DNA of 64,000 nt, from positions 1,406,298-1,470,297 of the forward strand of contig KB445791.1 of NCBI GenBank assembly GCA_000320605.2, in the 5' to 3' direction. The notes below the pieces were generated by a model. The model worked only from the letters and a program-made list of their open reading frames with translations, ran no database searches and was not told where the DNA came from. Source of the DNA: Gelatoporia subvermispora B (Eukaryota; Basidiomycota; Agaricomycetes; Polyporales; Gelatoporiaceae). Position numbers and translations under genes: made by a program. Every line of letters begins with the position of its first letter. Position 1 is the stretch's first letter. Below, piece by piece: positions 24,718 to 35,329 of this stretch.

Positions 24718-25497
24718 GTGTGTTCTAACGATGTTCTGATGATATGTACAAAACCAGCTTTCAGAGGGATGTATATATGAGTTTTTACTAGTTTATGTAG
24801 TTCGCACAATGGACTTCTTTCTCGGCCTCACCTTCGCTCGTCCGACGGATGCATCTCGAAGCACGATGGAAAGAAGTCTGACCTTCATGAACTTGTCAGA
24901 GTCGGGGAGCCTTCGGGTTCGCAACCACTCAAATGCCTCGATAAGGTCAATGCAGATGACCAAGAACATATGGATTGGTTATACTACGGACAGAACGCGG
25001 GAATGTTCGAGCTACATAGTCAAGTGCTTCCCACTCCGACTTCCTCGTAGGGAGAGACGGCCGCCACGCTGGGAAGCACTCCGGCTTAATTGTGCTCTGG
25101 TGATATCTTCCCTCTCCAACTCGCTACCCTTGGCCCACGGCGTGGACGAAGAGTTGCTAGGTGAAGAACACGAAGCTGTGGTGAGGGTTCAGTTGAAAGA
25201 GACCGAACGCGCGTGTCGTGGCAAAAAGAGCTGGCGGCAGATGCCGTGGATCACGTGGTACCTACATGACGTCAGCGCCTACTCACGACTGGACGCGTTC
25301 ACATGGGAGAGACGCGTAGCGAGCACACGGGCAGCCGTTCCTTCGCAATTCCCTCGTGCTCATAATACCCACCCAAGAGTCTGTCAGGGTCAGTCTGATC
25401 TCCACTTTGACATCTGAGGAGACGCTTATATTTCAGCTTATCTATGCTCTCGCGCATCCGCTCACTCACCTCGCGCTTTCGACCGCGACACTCCAGA
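24718..25497. other. Intergenic region with an unsupported open frame
   Basis: A 202-codon open frame runs from 24809 to 25417 on the plus strand. Its product is Arg/Ser-rich with no recognisable domain, and the overlapping frame (near 24850-25050) reads equally protein-like, so coding is doubtful. The stretch contains the promoter of the dienelactone hydrolase. Nothing else was found. Confidence 0.35.
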
Positions 25498-26687
25498 ATG
25501 GCATCCACCACCGTCCACAACGACAACGCTGCCTGCTGCAGCATCCCGCCCGTCAAGTCTGATTACACGCCGAAGGGCACATTCAAGGCCTACGGCCCGT
25601 TCAGCAAGGTGAACATATCGTGGCGTTCCGTTATCGTGTGTCATCTATACCGATGATTTGCAATGAAGGTCTATGTCACTGGCCCCGCGACGCCAACCAA
25701 ACTCTCGCTCATCTGCGTGTATGACATCTTCGGGTGAGTCCCAGATTTGACTGATCACTAAATGAAATTCATTTGATCATCGCCTCTTAGATTCAAGCCG
25801 CAGACACAGCAAGGCGCCGACATTCTCGCGGAGCAGCTGAACGCACAGGTGCTCATGCCCGACTTTTTCGAGCCGGGCGAGCCCTGGCCTGCGGACAAGT
25901 TCCCGCCGCAGACGGACGAGGAGAAGTCGAAGCTGCAGGCGTTCTTCGGCGGCATCGCGAGCCCCCTGACGGCCGTGGAGAAGCTCATCGCCGTCGGTAA
26001 GCAACTGAAGAGCGAAGGAAGTACATTCGTCGGCACGTACGGCTTCTGCTGGGGTACGTACTGCTGTGTCAACGTTCGTCGTAATTGTGCTCACGTACTT
26101 CAGGCGGAAAGGTGACCATCTTGGTCGGATCCGCAGACTCGACGCCGTTCGACGCTGTCTCTGCTGTTCACCCTGCGTGCGTGTTACCTATATCGATATT
26201 TTGTTGAGCGAAAGATACTTAGAATCCGCGAACAGGATGCTTTCTGTAGCCGACGTGGAGAAGCTCTCGGTACCCTTGGGATTGTTCCCGAGTTTGGACG
26301 AGCCCAAGGACGAGGCAAGTGACATCATGATCGATCCCTTTTGATGGGGGTGTGTATGCTAACGATCGAGGGCGATAGGCTGACAAGATTTCTGACGTTG
26401 CGAACAAGAAGCCCTTCGCTTCCAAGAACATGTACAAGATCTTCGACTCGTATGTTCTTCCTGCGTGATTGATTACTGTTCCAGAAACAAACTGACAAAT
26501 TACTCACAGCTTCCACGGCTTTGCGGCGGCGCGTGCCAACCTCGATGATGCGAAGAACAAGGAAGAGTACGTCGAATTCTCTATCCCATTAAGACATATA
26601 CTGACATAGCGTGTCCTTAGGTATGAGAAACTCTACGGCACTTTGATCACGTTCTTCTCCGGCGCGAGCGGCACTCCCGTACAGTGA
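25498..26687 (+). CDS. Dienelactone hydrolase family protein
   Basis: An alpha/beta hydrolase of about 250 residues, spread over seven or eight exons. It starts MASTTVHNDNAACCSIPPVK. Characteristic segments follow: TPKGTFKAYGPF, KLSLICVYDIFGF, GADILAEQLNAQVLMPDFFE, the nucleophile elbow YGFCWGGK (catalytic Cys, formed across an intron near 26055), SAVHPAML, FPSLDEPKDEA (likely catalytic Asp) and FHGFAAARANL (catalytic His). It ends in SGASGTPVQ. The Cys-Asp-His set is the dienelactone hydrolase signature. In fungi these proteins may hydrolyse lactones from aromatic ring cleavage, but many have unknown substrates. Expected to be cytosolic, as no signal peptide is seen. Converges with the F-box gene only about 170 bp downstream. 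Confidence 0.92.
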
Positions 26688-26855
26688 TCAGTGTCTATAT
26701 CGTGTTTTGATGAGCTGGAAGCACGACAGAATGACGCAGCGAAGTGGTAGCACTTGTAGGATGTCAAAGTGGTTGTACATGGTATATGCAATCCCTGAGT
26801 TCGTCTGTGGAGAAATATGTGGAATCCCCGACCTGCTGTACACCCCTGAAGTGGT

Positions 26856-28609
26856 CTAAGATCTTTGCGGAAAGTTGCCACTCAATTTCCACATCAGAAA
26901 GGGCCCTGGTCGAGAATATTGAGAGCTGATATCTCAACTGACCGTCATAGAGCAAGGCACTCACCGGCAGGATCCGCTAGATGAGATATTGTTGCCAGTG
27001 AGGATAATGGACATATAAACAAACGTACACGAGCGAACCTTCTTCGTGGAATGCCCCTGTCCAAATTCCCGCTAACCCAGCTGCACTGCACACGTTGCCC
27101 AACTGGATACTTTCGGCGCTGTGAAAATCGTAAGTGAGCAGCCCGCACCATATGCTGGGCGATGGAAGGCTCACCTCCATTGCGTAAGTCCGTCGTATTT
27201 GGTTATCTGCTTATCCGATTAAGTTCGCTACGGTAGTTCGACATGGATCGCGGGAGGCTCACGAAGCGCCATCGAATAGAACTATCGGCAAGCTTGCTGA
27301 CAGAACCTTCCACGACGGCATCGATGCTATGCGGCCCCCGTGAGGAGCCCTTGAAGTAAATGTCGGGATACTCTTCTTCTGTGTCTCTGTCGTCTCCGTT
27401 GTCATCTTCGACAATCTCAAGTATTACTTCGATCGGCCGAATCGCTTCCTGATATCCATGATCGAAAAAGGACGGATCGAGAGGGCCTTGCGGGGGGCCT
27501 TCTTGGAAAAGGGAAAACTGCTGAGAGCAATCAGAACCAAAATCTGTGGCACCGGGATGGTAGACTCACGTTGAAGGCTACAAGGTCGCTGCTCGGATGG
27601 ATCCATCAATGAGAGTGCATTACAACGTACCAAACAGATCTCTGGCTTCCAACATCGTATCACCAGGACTGCGATACACGATGGAAATCACCTACCGGTA
27701 ATCCATAAAACACACAAACCGCCTCCACGTGCCCGTCACCCCCGCCCAGTCGCGGGGTCTGCGTTTCATCGAGCCAGGCGCAGAATACGCCCTCGTCGCA
27801 TGCACACCATCGAGGGGCTTGCCAAAAAAGCGATGGAGCGAATGCTCGCGGAGTTTCAAGGTGACGACATTGACGACATGTTCTACGTGCACCCAATCTG
27901 CGACAAGTTTGCCGTCCTCGCGCCGCCGGAATGGCCCCCAGAGCGTCTCCGGCGTGTATCGCCGCAGGTCGTAAACGAAGCAGCGGCTGGTGCGGCGGAG
28001 GAGGTCGCTCGCGCTGCGGGCGTCGGCACGCGCGTACTCCGAGTACGCGAGCGCGAGGCACGCGCGCAGGCGCGCCCAGCGCTGTGCGGTGCCATCGGAC
28101 GCGGACGCGGGGGTGGCGAGTGACCCCACGCGGTGGAAGATGTCATCGAGCCAGACAAGGTTTACGGACTTGGGCGGGCCTGCCAATGCCGGGGCAGGGG
28201 ATGCGGTGTCGATTGTCGCGAGGAGGGCATCGAGCGCGCGGACCAGTATGGCGTCCGGGACCGCGACGCCGGAGGTGATGATAGCTTCTGCCTCGACTCT
28301 GCGCTGGAGCGAGCTCGCCCAGTCGTACTCGCCGTCCTGCGGGTGGAAGGGGGGAACAGCTTTGCGTGGGTCATCGAACGGATGCGCGAGGAAGAGCTCG
28401 CGCCAGAGGAATTGGTCGCTGGGCTCGTACACGAGCTTGCGTGCGGCGTGGCAGGTCTGCGCAAAGTGCTGTCGCGTACGAAGTGATTGGTGAGACCGGG
28501 GCTTGTCGGTGGTAACGGAAGCACTTACCGCTACATCTCTAGGATGATGGCAGGATATCAGAATGCGTTCTACCACTTCCGAGGGGAGAGCGAGCAACGG
28601 AATTGCCAT
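26856..28609 (-). CDS. F-box protein with two microexons
   Basis: Starts MAIPLLALPSEVVERILISC at 28609, a clear F-box that would bind Skp1 in an SCF ubiquitin ligase. A 60-nt in-frame intron (28469-28528) joins PRDVA to HFAQTCHAARKLVYEPS. A long exon runs to 27696, ending CFMDYR. Two tiny exons follow, 27631-27641 (11 nt) and 27571-27578 (8 nt), which together restore DYRDLFAFN. The next exon, from 27520, begins QFSLFQEGPPQGPLDPSFFD; a NAGNAG acceptor may drop the Q. Later exons give SIRWRF, ITKYDGLTQWSSAESIQLG, NVCSAAGLAGIWTGAFHEE, ADPA and GPFLMWKLSGNFPQRS, with a stop at 26856. The C-terminal block is a conserved agaricomycete module of unknown substrate specificity. The overall identification is firm; the microexons are deduced from the reading frame and the family pattern. 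Confidence 0.85.
27571..27578 (-). other. 8-nt microexon of the F-box gene
   Basis: Sequence CCTTCAAC on the minus strand, preceded by TTGTAG and followed by GTGAGT. It encodes A-F-N across the junctions and links DLF to the next exon, where the acceptor CTCAGCAG offers two possible AG sites. Confidence 0.68.
27631..27641 (-). other. 11-nt microexon of the F-box gene
   Basis: Sequence AGATCTGTTTG on the minus strand, preceded by ...CCAG and followed by GTACG. Joined to the preceding exon (ending GATTACCG) it encodes R-D-L-F and the first base of the next codon. Confidence 0.7.
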
Positions 28610-29252
28610 TGACCGTTTTATGGGTGGTTGCTAGCAAGATCAAGCAAGAGGACTATCTGGCGGTCGCACCAGTCAGGAGGCCACTGCAGGTGCGGGGTGG
28701 CATGGGACATTCGGCGAGCTCAACGGCAGGTGTATTTCTAAATGACACCGAAAGCATCTCATAAGCAATCCGTCGCAGTGCGCACCGCCGGCACGGCGGT
28801 CCGCAGCGGAAACTCAAGCTATCTCCGAGGACGCACAACCCCAAAAAGGCAATCACCTCCCTGACTCAGACTTCAGTTCACCACGATTGCGAGCTGCTAG
28901 CACTTTGCGATCCCACAGACTGTGCGATATGTCCCCCGGTCTGCAAACTCAGCTCCCTGGCACAGGAATATTGTGACTCACCGTCTGACTATGGCATTAT
29001 GGCATTCATATCCTCTCTATTATTTCATCACTAAGCATCACCGAATGGCGGGCAGATTGGTGACCGCGCAGTAAACGAAGCGCGCAGGCAGCAGGTCCTG
29101 AAATCACAGATCGAGGGGAAATCGTCGCCGTAACAAATGCCTCACAGTTTCATATGAGCAGAGTCATTGGAACACTCAGTTTTCGATAAGAGGAGTCGAC
29201 ACTGGGGTTGCGCAAAGTGCGACGGGAGCCTAATATGAGATACAACAGACAT
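28610..29252. other. Intergenic region
   Basis: Contains the F-box gene promoter and the 3' flank of the next minus-strand gene. No open frame with protein-like features, RNA gene or repeat is seen. Confidence 0.5.
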
Positions 29253-30047
29253 TCAGGCGACCCAAGCCGACAGGACCGGAACGAGGCCAGTAGGAGCAGA
29301 GCGCAAAACAGAGACGATAGCCAGGTACAAGGCGAAAGTCAACACGGTGCGCAGTCCGAAGAGAACGACGTCCAGGAAGAAGTCGACGGCGGCCTCGGCT
29401 CGACGGCGAACTCCAGATAGATGTCTAGGCACGCCCTCTGAGCGGGTGCGAGCGCGGGCCAAGAGCAGCGGAGCGAGTTGTTGGGCTGTATGGGTGCTGG
29501 GAGGGGGTGCCGGGCGGCGCAAAATACCAATCGGGCGCGTGGACGTCCTCCCTTCGCGTTCCCCAACACAAACCCGCATCTGCAAGCCCTCCTGCATCTC
29601 CGCATAGCGCCTCTTGCGGCCCCGCCCCTCGCTCTTCGACCCTCCTTGGGGTGCCCCCGCCGACTTCTTCAGGTTCTCCCCCCGGGCGGCGCCAGCGTTG
29701 ACTTCGGAGCCGCGGTTGGTGCGTGTCTTGTCCGCGAGAACGTTGCGCCGGCGGCTGGGACCCGCCCCTGCACTTATGTTCTCGATATCTCCAGTGCGGG
29801 GCGCTTGGGGCACGGCGTCCCGCGCCCTGTTACTGCGTGTTTGCGACTGCATGCCGGATGCGCGCGTCGGGCGCTGTGCTCGGGAACGCGTGAGGACGGG
29901 CGAACGTGAACGGACAGTGCCCGGGGGTGCATTGTCGGTGTACACCGTGAGCAGTTTCTGATAGGTAAAATTGGGGTCAGCTATTGGGTGAATGTTGCGT
30001 ACATACGCGTATGGAAGTATTACCTTGGTAGTTCGAGTATCGGGAGT
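29253..30047 (-). CDS. Hypothetical protein with basic disordered body and C-terminal hydrophobic segment
   Basis: I do not recognise this gene. The probable start is 30047 (MTPDTRTTK); an in-frame ATG at 30104 would add 19 residues. A 66-nt stop-free intron (29958-30023) with GTAATA and CTATCAG ends likely joins this to KLLTVYTDNAPPGTVRSRSP. The body (about 150 residues) is rich in Arg, Ser, Pro and Gly with basic clusters such as GRGRKRRYAE, suggesting disorder and perhaps nuclear localisation. The last 45 residues hold a hydrophobic stretch (AVDFFLDVVLFGLRTVLTFA, then LYLAIVSVL), compatible with one tail-anchoring membrane helix. Such a layout could fit a nuclear-envelope or ER tail-anchored protein, but that is speculation. 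Confidence 0.6.
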   Translation of the reverse strand, partial: TPDTRTTKVILPYAYVRNIHPIADPNFTYQKLLTVYTDNAPPGTVRSRSPVLTRSRAQRPTRASGMQSQTRSNRARDAVPQAPRTGDIENISAGAGPSRRRNVLADKTRTNRGSEVNAGAARGENLKKSAGAPQGGSKSEGRGRKRRYAEMQEGLQMRVCVGEREGRTSTRPIGILRRPAPPPSTHTAQQLAPLLLARARTRSEGVPRHLSGVRRRAEAAVDFFLDVVLFGLRTVLTFALYLAIVSVLRSAPTGLVPVLSAWVA

Positions 30048-30104
30048 CATCTTGATTTCGTTTCTGGAGGCGGACACGGGATTCCGAGACGGCTGGGTGT
30101 TCAA

Positions 30105-30442
30105 AGGTGTTCAGCGACTTAACTGGGCGTGTCAGCCAACGGAGACAGGAAGTTGAACATGGCGATCATCGACCAATTTAGGATACTACGACACCGTCTC
30201 GATCACTCGTATTCCGACAGGAATCACTTCTATATTCCAGGTACCGAGTCAACAATATTTTGTCGTGTGCAGAGAACCAGCCCCTATCTATGCGTAATGT
30301 AGTAAGTAGCTCATAAAGAAGGTACATCACATCCAACCCGTCTGAGAAGTCGATGAATGGGGAACAGTTTTGCCAGCAGATGCATTAGTGGGGCAATGTA
30401 TTAGGATGCGTGGGTGTGTGGTATCGTGTCCGTCCGTGAGTA
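30105..30442. other. Short intergenic region
   Basis: Between two minus-strand genes. AT-rich patches with no recognisable feature. Confidence 0.4.
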
Positions 30443-32390
30443 TCATGATGCAAGGGCCTCTTCCGTGTTCTTCTCTGCGATCGTCGGCAATGTACCATTG
30501 CCTGCGCTGCCGTTTTGGGGCGGCCCGTCATGGGGCATCGCATGCCCATTGACGTCTGGCCGCGCGTGCCGGTCGCCCGCGGCCATTGGGATCTCCGAAT
30601 CAGAGTCGCCCTTGTTGTATACGGGCGTCCAGTCCAGGTAATCCCTCCGGACCTCGATATAGTCGTTCGCAAACTCTCCGATCTAAGAACATTGCTGTCA
30701 GCGATAAGCTCGCGAGGGGAGAGCAGCTGGATAACGCACCTCGGCATCGTCCATTCCAAGCGCCTCCGCTTCTGGAGATGCGCGTAGATGCAATGTGGGG
30801 ATGGAGTCGATCGCCTTCGCGATGAGGGCGGTGACGACAAACGAGTATCCGACCGTCGCACAGACATAGGCGAATTGAATGTACAATTGTTTCCAATTGT
30901 GGTCGAGCCACCCTCCATTGGTGGAGGTATTGACTTCGTCGAGAGCGATAATCTCACTGCTAGCGAAAAGCCCGTTGAACAGCAGGCCGACGACACCGCC
31001 GACGGCGTGTTCAGCATACAGATCTGGACAGCAGAGTCAGACAAGGTAGCGATAGCGGAAGGGAGCATACTTACCCAAAGCATCATCAATGCGGACAAGG
31101 AATTTGACTGGGGGAAAATGTCAATCAAAGTGCCAACTTTACCTAGGGACCAGGCAACGCACATTTCGTCGCATAGTTAGCTATAGCACCAACAACAATA
31201 CCCATAATCAACGATGCCCATTGAGGGATATAGCCTGACGAGGGGGTGGCCGCGACCAGCCCGGCAATCGAGCCCGAGCAAAAGCCGACCATCGAAAACT
31301 TGCGCTCAATGCGGTAATCAAGGAGGCACCAGACAATGCCACCCATCGACGCAGCGATCATCGAGTTCCAGATGGCCATCACCGCGCGGAGGTTCGCGCC
31401 AAACGCGCTGCCGCCGTTGAAACCTAGCCAGCCGAACCACAGCATGAACGTGCCCATGCAGACGAGCGAGACGTTGTGCGGCCGGAAGTTGCGCAGCTCG
31501 CGCTCGCTGCGCCGCCCCAGGACCCACGAGTAGGCGATGCCCGACACGCCACTGCCGATCTCGACGGGTCCGCCACCTGATGATACGAATCAGCCTGTGA
31601 GAATGTGTTACGACGGCGGAGAGGGACATGACACTTACCAGCGTAGTCGAGGACGCCCCACGAGAAGCCCCACCCGTTCTGAGCCCACGCCCAACATGCG
31701 AGGGGGCAGTAGACGAGCGTCATCCAGATGAAGCAGAAGATCATCGCCGGCAGGACGCGCCCACGCTCCGCAAGCGCGCCCATGAGGATAGCGACGGTCA
31801 CGCAGGCGAACTCCATCTGGTAGAAACTGTACAGCAACTCCGGAATCAGGGGGGAACCTGGGCTGGGGTCGGCGAGGACCTTGCGCAACCCAAAGTTGCG
31901 CAGGTTGCCAATGAAGCCATTGGTGGCGGTTTCGGAGAAGGCGAGGGAGTAGCCCCAGAAGTACCACTGGAAGATGACGATGGCGTTGCTCGCGGTGACG
32001 GCCCAGACAAGCGAGAGCGCGCTTTTCCGTCTTGAGAGGCCAGAGTACAGAAACGCTGTGAGGTGCGACAGCAGATGCGTCGTGTGAGCAAGTGCTCCGG
32101 TATGTACGGGCGCTTCAACTGACCCACGCCGGGTACCATGAAGAAAACCAGAATCCCCGACACTACAATGAATGCGATGTCTCCCCCGCCGTATCTGACA
32201 TGTGAAGTGAGTTACGATGCATTGAGGGGTCGCTCCATAATACTCACCCATTGTTGTCACCTGTGCGCAGTGGAGAGGCATGTTATGGAACGCTGATCTG
32301 CATAGGATGGGGAGGGATCGGCTTACGCGAAAATTGCGTGGCCCTCGCCACAAGCTCCCTGCTCACCGCCGAGTTGTTGTGCAAGGCCAT
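30443..32390 (-). CDS. Ammonium transporter, MEP/AMT family
   Basis: Eleven-helix plasma-membrane ammonium channel/transporter. The first exon starts MALHNNSAVSRELVARATQF at 32390, and splicing gives DNNGYGGGDIAFIVVSGILV and FFMVPGVG. Hallmarks follow: YSGLSRRKSAL, FQWYFWGYSLAFSE, ELLYSFYQMEFACVTVAILM, GALAERGRVLP, LDYAGGGPVEIGSGVSGIAY, FGWLGFNGGSAFGANLRAVM, GFCSGSIAGLVAATPSSGYI and LYAEHAVGGVVGLLFNGLFA. A hydrophilic C-terminal tail runs from about 30700 and ends EKNTEEALAS (stop 30443). The first histidine of the pore twin-His pair is replaced by Glu (GGPVEI), while the second is kept (AEHAVGG). This pattern is known for yeast Mep1/Mep3, whereas the sensor-competent Mep2 keeps both histidines. 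The family is certain. Regulation by nitrogen is expected but not visible. Confidence 0.95.
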
Positions 32391-33779
32391 GGTGTCGCAG
32401 AAGGCAGACTGCCTGTTGAGAGACTTGGGACCGCTTTTGATGGCGGAGGGACGGTGGTTATATTGACCAGGATGGCACCGGGTGCTGACTTTGAGCGAGC
32501 ACGGGAGAGGTCGACGTCAACTGGAGTCGAGAGCCCCACGCTGCGAGAGACCACCGTTCTGCGCCGCCAAACCCCCTCGGGTCGGAATCGGATGAAGTTC
32601 ACCCCGCGGTCCTCCTCGATCGCCAGTCCCGCCTCGAAACCCGCCTCCAGCCGTTGGCTAGCCGCACCCACCGCACATCGCTGCCGTCTCTTATCTGCAT
32701 ACGAACCTCTTGCGACGTCCTGTGCGCGTCGCACAGCGACCGTCGCACTCAACTTGCACTTGGCACGCACCACAGTGTTAGCATTCGAATCCACCTCCGG
32801 CGGCCAACGTGACGTTCCAGCCCCAGGCGGCTATCCATAAAAGGCAACGTCCGCAGAACATTCCCTCCCGCAGCGTCTCCCCTATGCGTTCTTTGAACTG
32901 AACCAGCGGCCGTCCATGGGAAACCAACTAGCACGGCCCATCGTGTGACCCCTCCCTGCCCTCTGCACCATACGCTCACATCAATTTCGCAGTGTGCTGG
33001 GTCGGATTTACTGCATCTGCCCCGACAAAATTCCACCAAGCGATCATATCATCCGAGTCAGCGCGTCGCGTCGTCTTCCGCCAAAGAAAGGCACGCCGTG
33101 CGGCACAGCTTCCATTGCACATCCGCTTTTGCGGCCTTTGTCTGCGGTCCACCTGTCGAGCATGCAGCGCCTCCTCGCGACCAGCCAGCCGCCTGCACGG
33201 CGTATGTTGTTTCGGCCGAAGGGTGTATTGGATTTTCCTATCTATGGGCCATATAGGGTCACATTGCCACATACACCACCGACGCCGACTTCACGCACTG
33301 CTGCAAACTCACCTCAAAGAAGGATTACTACACGGTGTGTGAGTCCGGTGAGCGTTCCAGTCTTGACTAAGTTACGACGATCTCTCGTCACTGGTCAATA
33401 CGAGCCACGAATTGTGTATTCTGTCTCCGTGCAATGTCTGCGTAGTTCACTAGTGAGTATTTGGCGTTTACAATATGTTCCTGAACGGACACGCCGAAGG
33501 GCGACAGTACTTCGCGTTGGGCCTAGTTCCAGCGAAACGTTCGCCGAACGCAACGTGCCATGCTACCACCGGCGATCTTGCCTCTAATTTCTCTACAATG
33601 GGTGAATTGCGACTTGGCTCTGGACCCGTGCGTCAGAGGGTGTGTAGACGCCGCACGTAAACACCACTGTGCTCCCAGTGCGGGAGGAGCCGCATCGCCG
33701 CCTTTTATAATGGTGGCCGGCGCACCCTTCCAGTGGTGCCTCGACGCAGTCGCCTGAAGTCGCCTTATAGAACCTGACA
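32391..33779. other. Intergenic region, about 1.4 kb
   Basis: Contains the promoter of the ammonium transporter and the upstream region of the following pseudogene. Overlapping open frames exist (plus 32994-33587, minus 32363-32794), but they share the same DNA, lack domains and have low-information compositions. A short Cys-containing frame at 33560-33757 was considered and rejected. Nothing supported. Confidence 0.4.
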
Positions 33780-34715
33780 ATGGTCGCAGGAGACAGAAGT
33801 CGGTTATTCGACAAAACTGCACCCGCACGCTCTAGGTGGCTGCTCGTCCTGATTGGCCTCTGGCTCTGCTCTGCTTTGTTCTCTGTTTGTCATGGGGCGT
33901 TGGCCGTTCTTGTTAATACAACCGTCGACGACGAGCATGGAGCCTGTCACTGACAGTAACATCAAATACGAGCCATCAGATATTTAGACAAGTGCTCGTG
34001 ACGGGCCGCCATGCACCTCATGCCATGTTCCGCTGGACCAAAATGCGGCTTACATGGGGACAAGGCATACCACCAGTGCGACTTTCGGGGAAGATGTAAA
34101 TACAATGCTTAATGCGACGCTGTCTTTCGACAGTACGCGTGTTACATCAAACGCACCAGTGCATCGGACTATGACAACTCCAAGCGGACGACATACACTC
34201 ACCATTCAGCCTGGAGAGGTGCGAGAGAGGGCCATACTCTTAGGCTATCATATAAGGGTGAGTTGCCACACCAATTTTGTCTGCTTCTCAACGTACTGAT
34301 CACCCAATCACTTTATGAGAAACATGAAGAGGCAGTGGACAACATAGTGCCCCAAACTGCGCCAGAGAACTCAGAACGAACGATCGCCATCGCTTCCAGC
34401 GTGACCACAGCCGCCTGCGCCGTGCCCGCGATTCTTGCGGCATGGTTCACTGTGCAGCGATGGCGGCAACAGAAGTGGCGCACGGCCGCCCGCAAGGGGC
34501 TCGACCTCGCACAGGAGCTCCCGTTTTCCTCGCCGATGGTCAGCAGGATGCCGAGTATGGCGAGCATACAGCCGACGTCGGCCATGAGCAGGATGCCGAG
34601 CATGCTGGGTATGCACACCGCGCTGAGCATATTGGGCGGGAGCGTCTGTGCCCTGCCTGACGCGTATTCATTGAGGAGCCATAGTCCTATATTGTTCGCA
34701 GATTGTAATGTATAA
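33780..34715 (+). pseudogene. Broken gene for a secreted, single-TM receptor-like protein
   Basis: The first ATG (33780) gives MVAGDRSRLFDKTAPARSRW, then a hydrophobic signal/anchor WLLVLIGLWLCSALFSV, then ALAVLVNTTVDDE. The frame then closes. The continuation (VTDSNIKYEPSDI, a TAG stop at 33985-33987, TSARDGPPCTSCHVPLDQNA, then AYMGTRHTTSATFGEDVN) lies one base out of register. Later parts are NATLSFD and GRHTLTIQPGEV. An intron near 34261-34320 leads to KHEEAVDNIVPQ, a transmembrane-like helix SVTTAACAVPAILAAWFTV followed by QRWRQQKWR, and a tail with repeated SRMPSM. The layout matches a common agaricomycete family of extracellular beta-sandwich proteins with one TM helix. In that family a Trp is expected where the TAG lies. 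The frameshift plus the nonsense codon make it a probable pseudogene; sequencing error or unusual splicing remain possible. Confidence 0.6.
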
Positions 34716-35329
34716 TAAGCTTATTGAAAGAATACGAACTATGAGGCTCTGGTCCAAAGCAGAGATCGTCGAGACCGACACGCCAGGAATGCACCATGGT
34801 CGTGTGCAGGTCGCAGCGGCGGCGTGACAGGCGCGCGCATCGGCAAACGCCGACAGCATTGCACATAAAATTCGACGTCGGTCTCAACGTCTACCAACAC
34901 GCCATCTCTTCCGCCTCGCTAGTCTCTACCTTCGTTCCGACGGTCGAGGTCTGCGAAAAGATACTTTCCCCCTCTGAAGGGCTCGCGCCCAAGGCAGCGA
35001 GGGGGTGGTTTTGCGTGTGAGAGCAAGGCGCCGTCCTAGCGCGGCTGCCTTGGTGCTGGGTGTCAGCTTTGCCACATCTCGTCAATGAGTGTGCAGAGCC
35101 TAGACGGCATCGAACAATCAATCTCGGTCTGGTTGGACCTGGTATTCTGTACAACAGACACATGCATTGGATTTGTACTCTGTACGAGTAATCAGGGCGA
35201 CAATATTGAACGAATTTTACTACAATGTTTGGGAGACTTCGTACACTAACGAATTATGGAGGAAAATAAACCTAGAAATCACTACGACCAAGGGAAGTGC
35301 ATAACACAGCGCGATACGTCCATAACGCA
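34716..35329. other. Convergent intergenic region
   Basis: 3' flanks of the pseudogene and of the following minus-strand gene. No supported feature. Confidence 0.45.

Noticed and set aside
24809..25417. 202-codon open frame on the plus strand
   Set aside because: No domain, unusual Arg/Ser/Cys composition, and an overlapping frame looks equally protein-like. No exon signals support it.
29253..30104. Plus-strand open frames opposite the hypothetical protein (29478-29961)
   Set aside because: Antisense shadows caused by high GC. The minus-strand frame is longer and has an intron and a hydrophobic C terminus.
32363..33587. Open frames upstream of the ammonium transporter on both strands
   Set aside because: Overlapping, low-information translations without domains. 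One overlaps the first exon of the transporter.
33560..33757. Cysteine pattern (DPCVRGCVDAARKHHC) suggestive of a CFEM domain
   Set aside because: Only part of the eight-cysteine CFEM pattern is present, no signal peptide leads into it, and flanking frames do not extend it.
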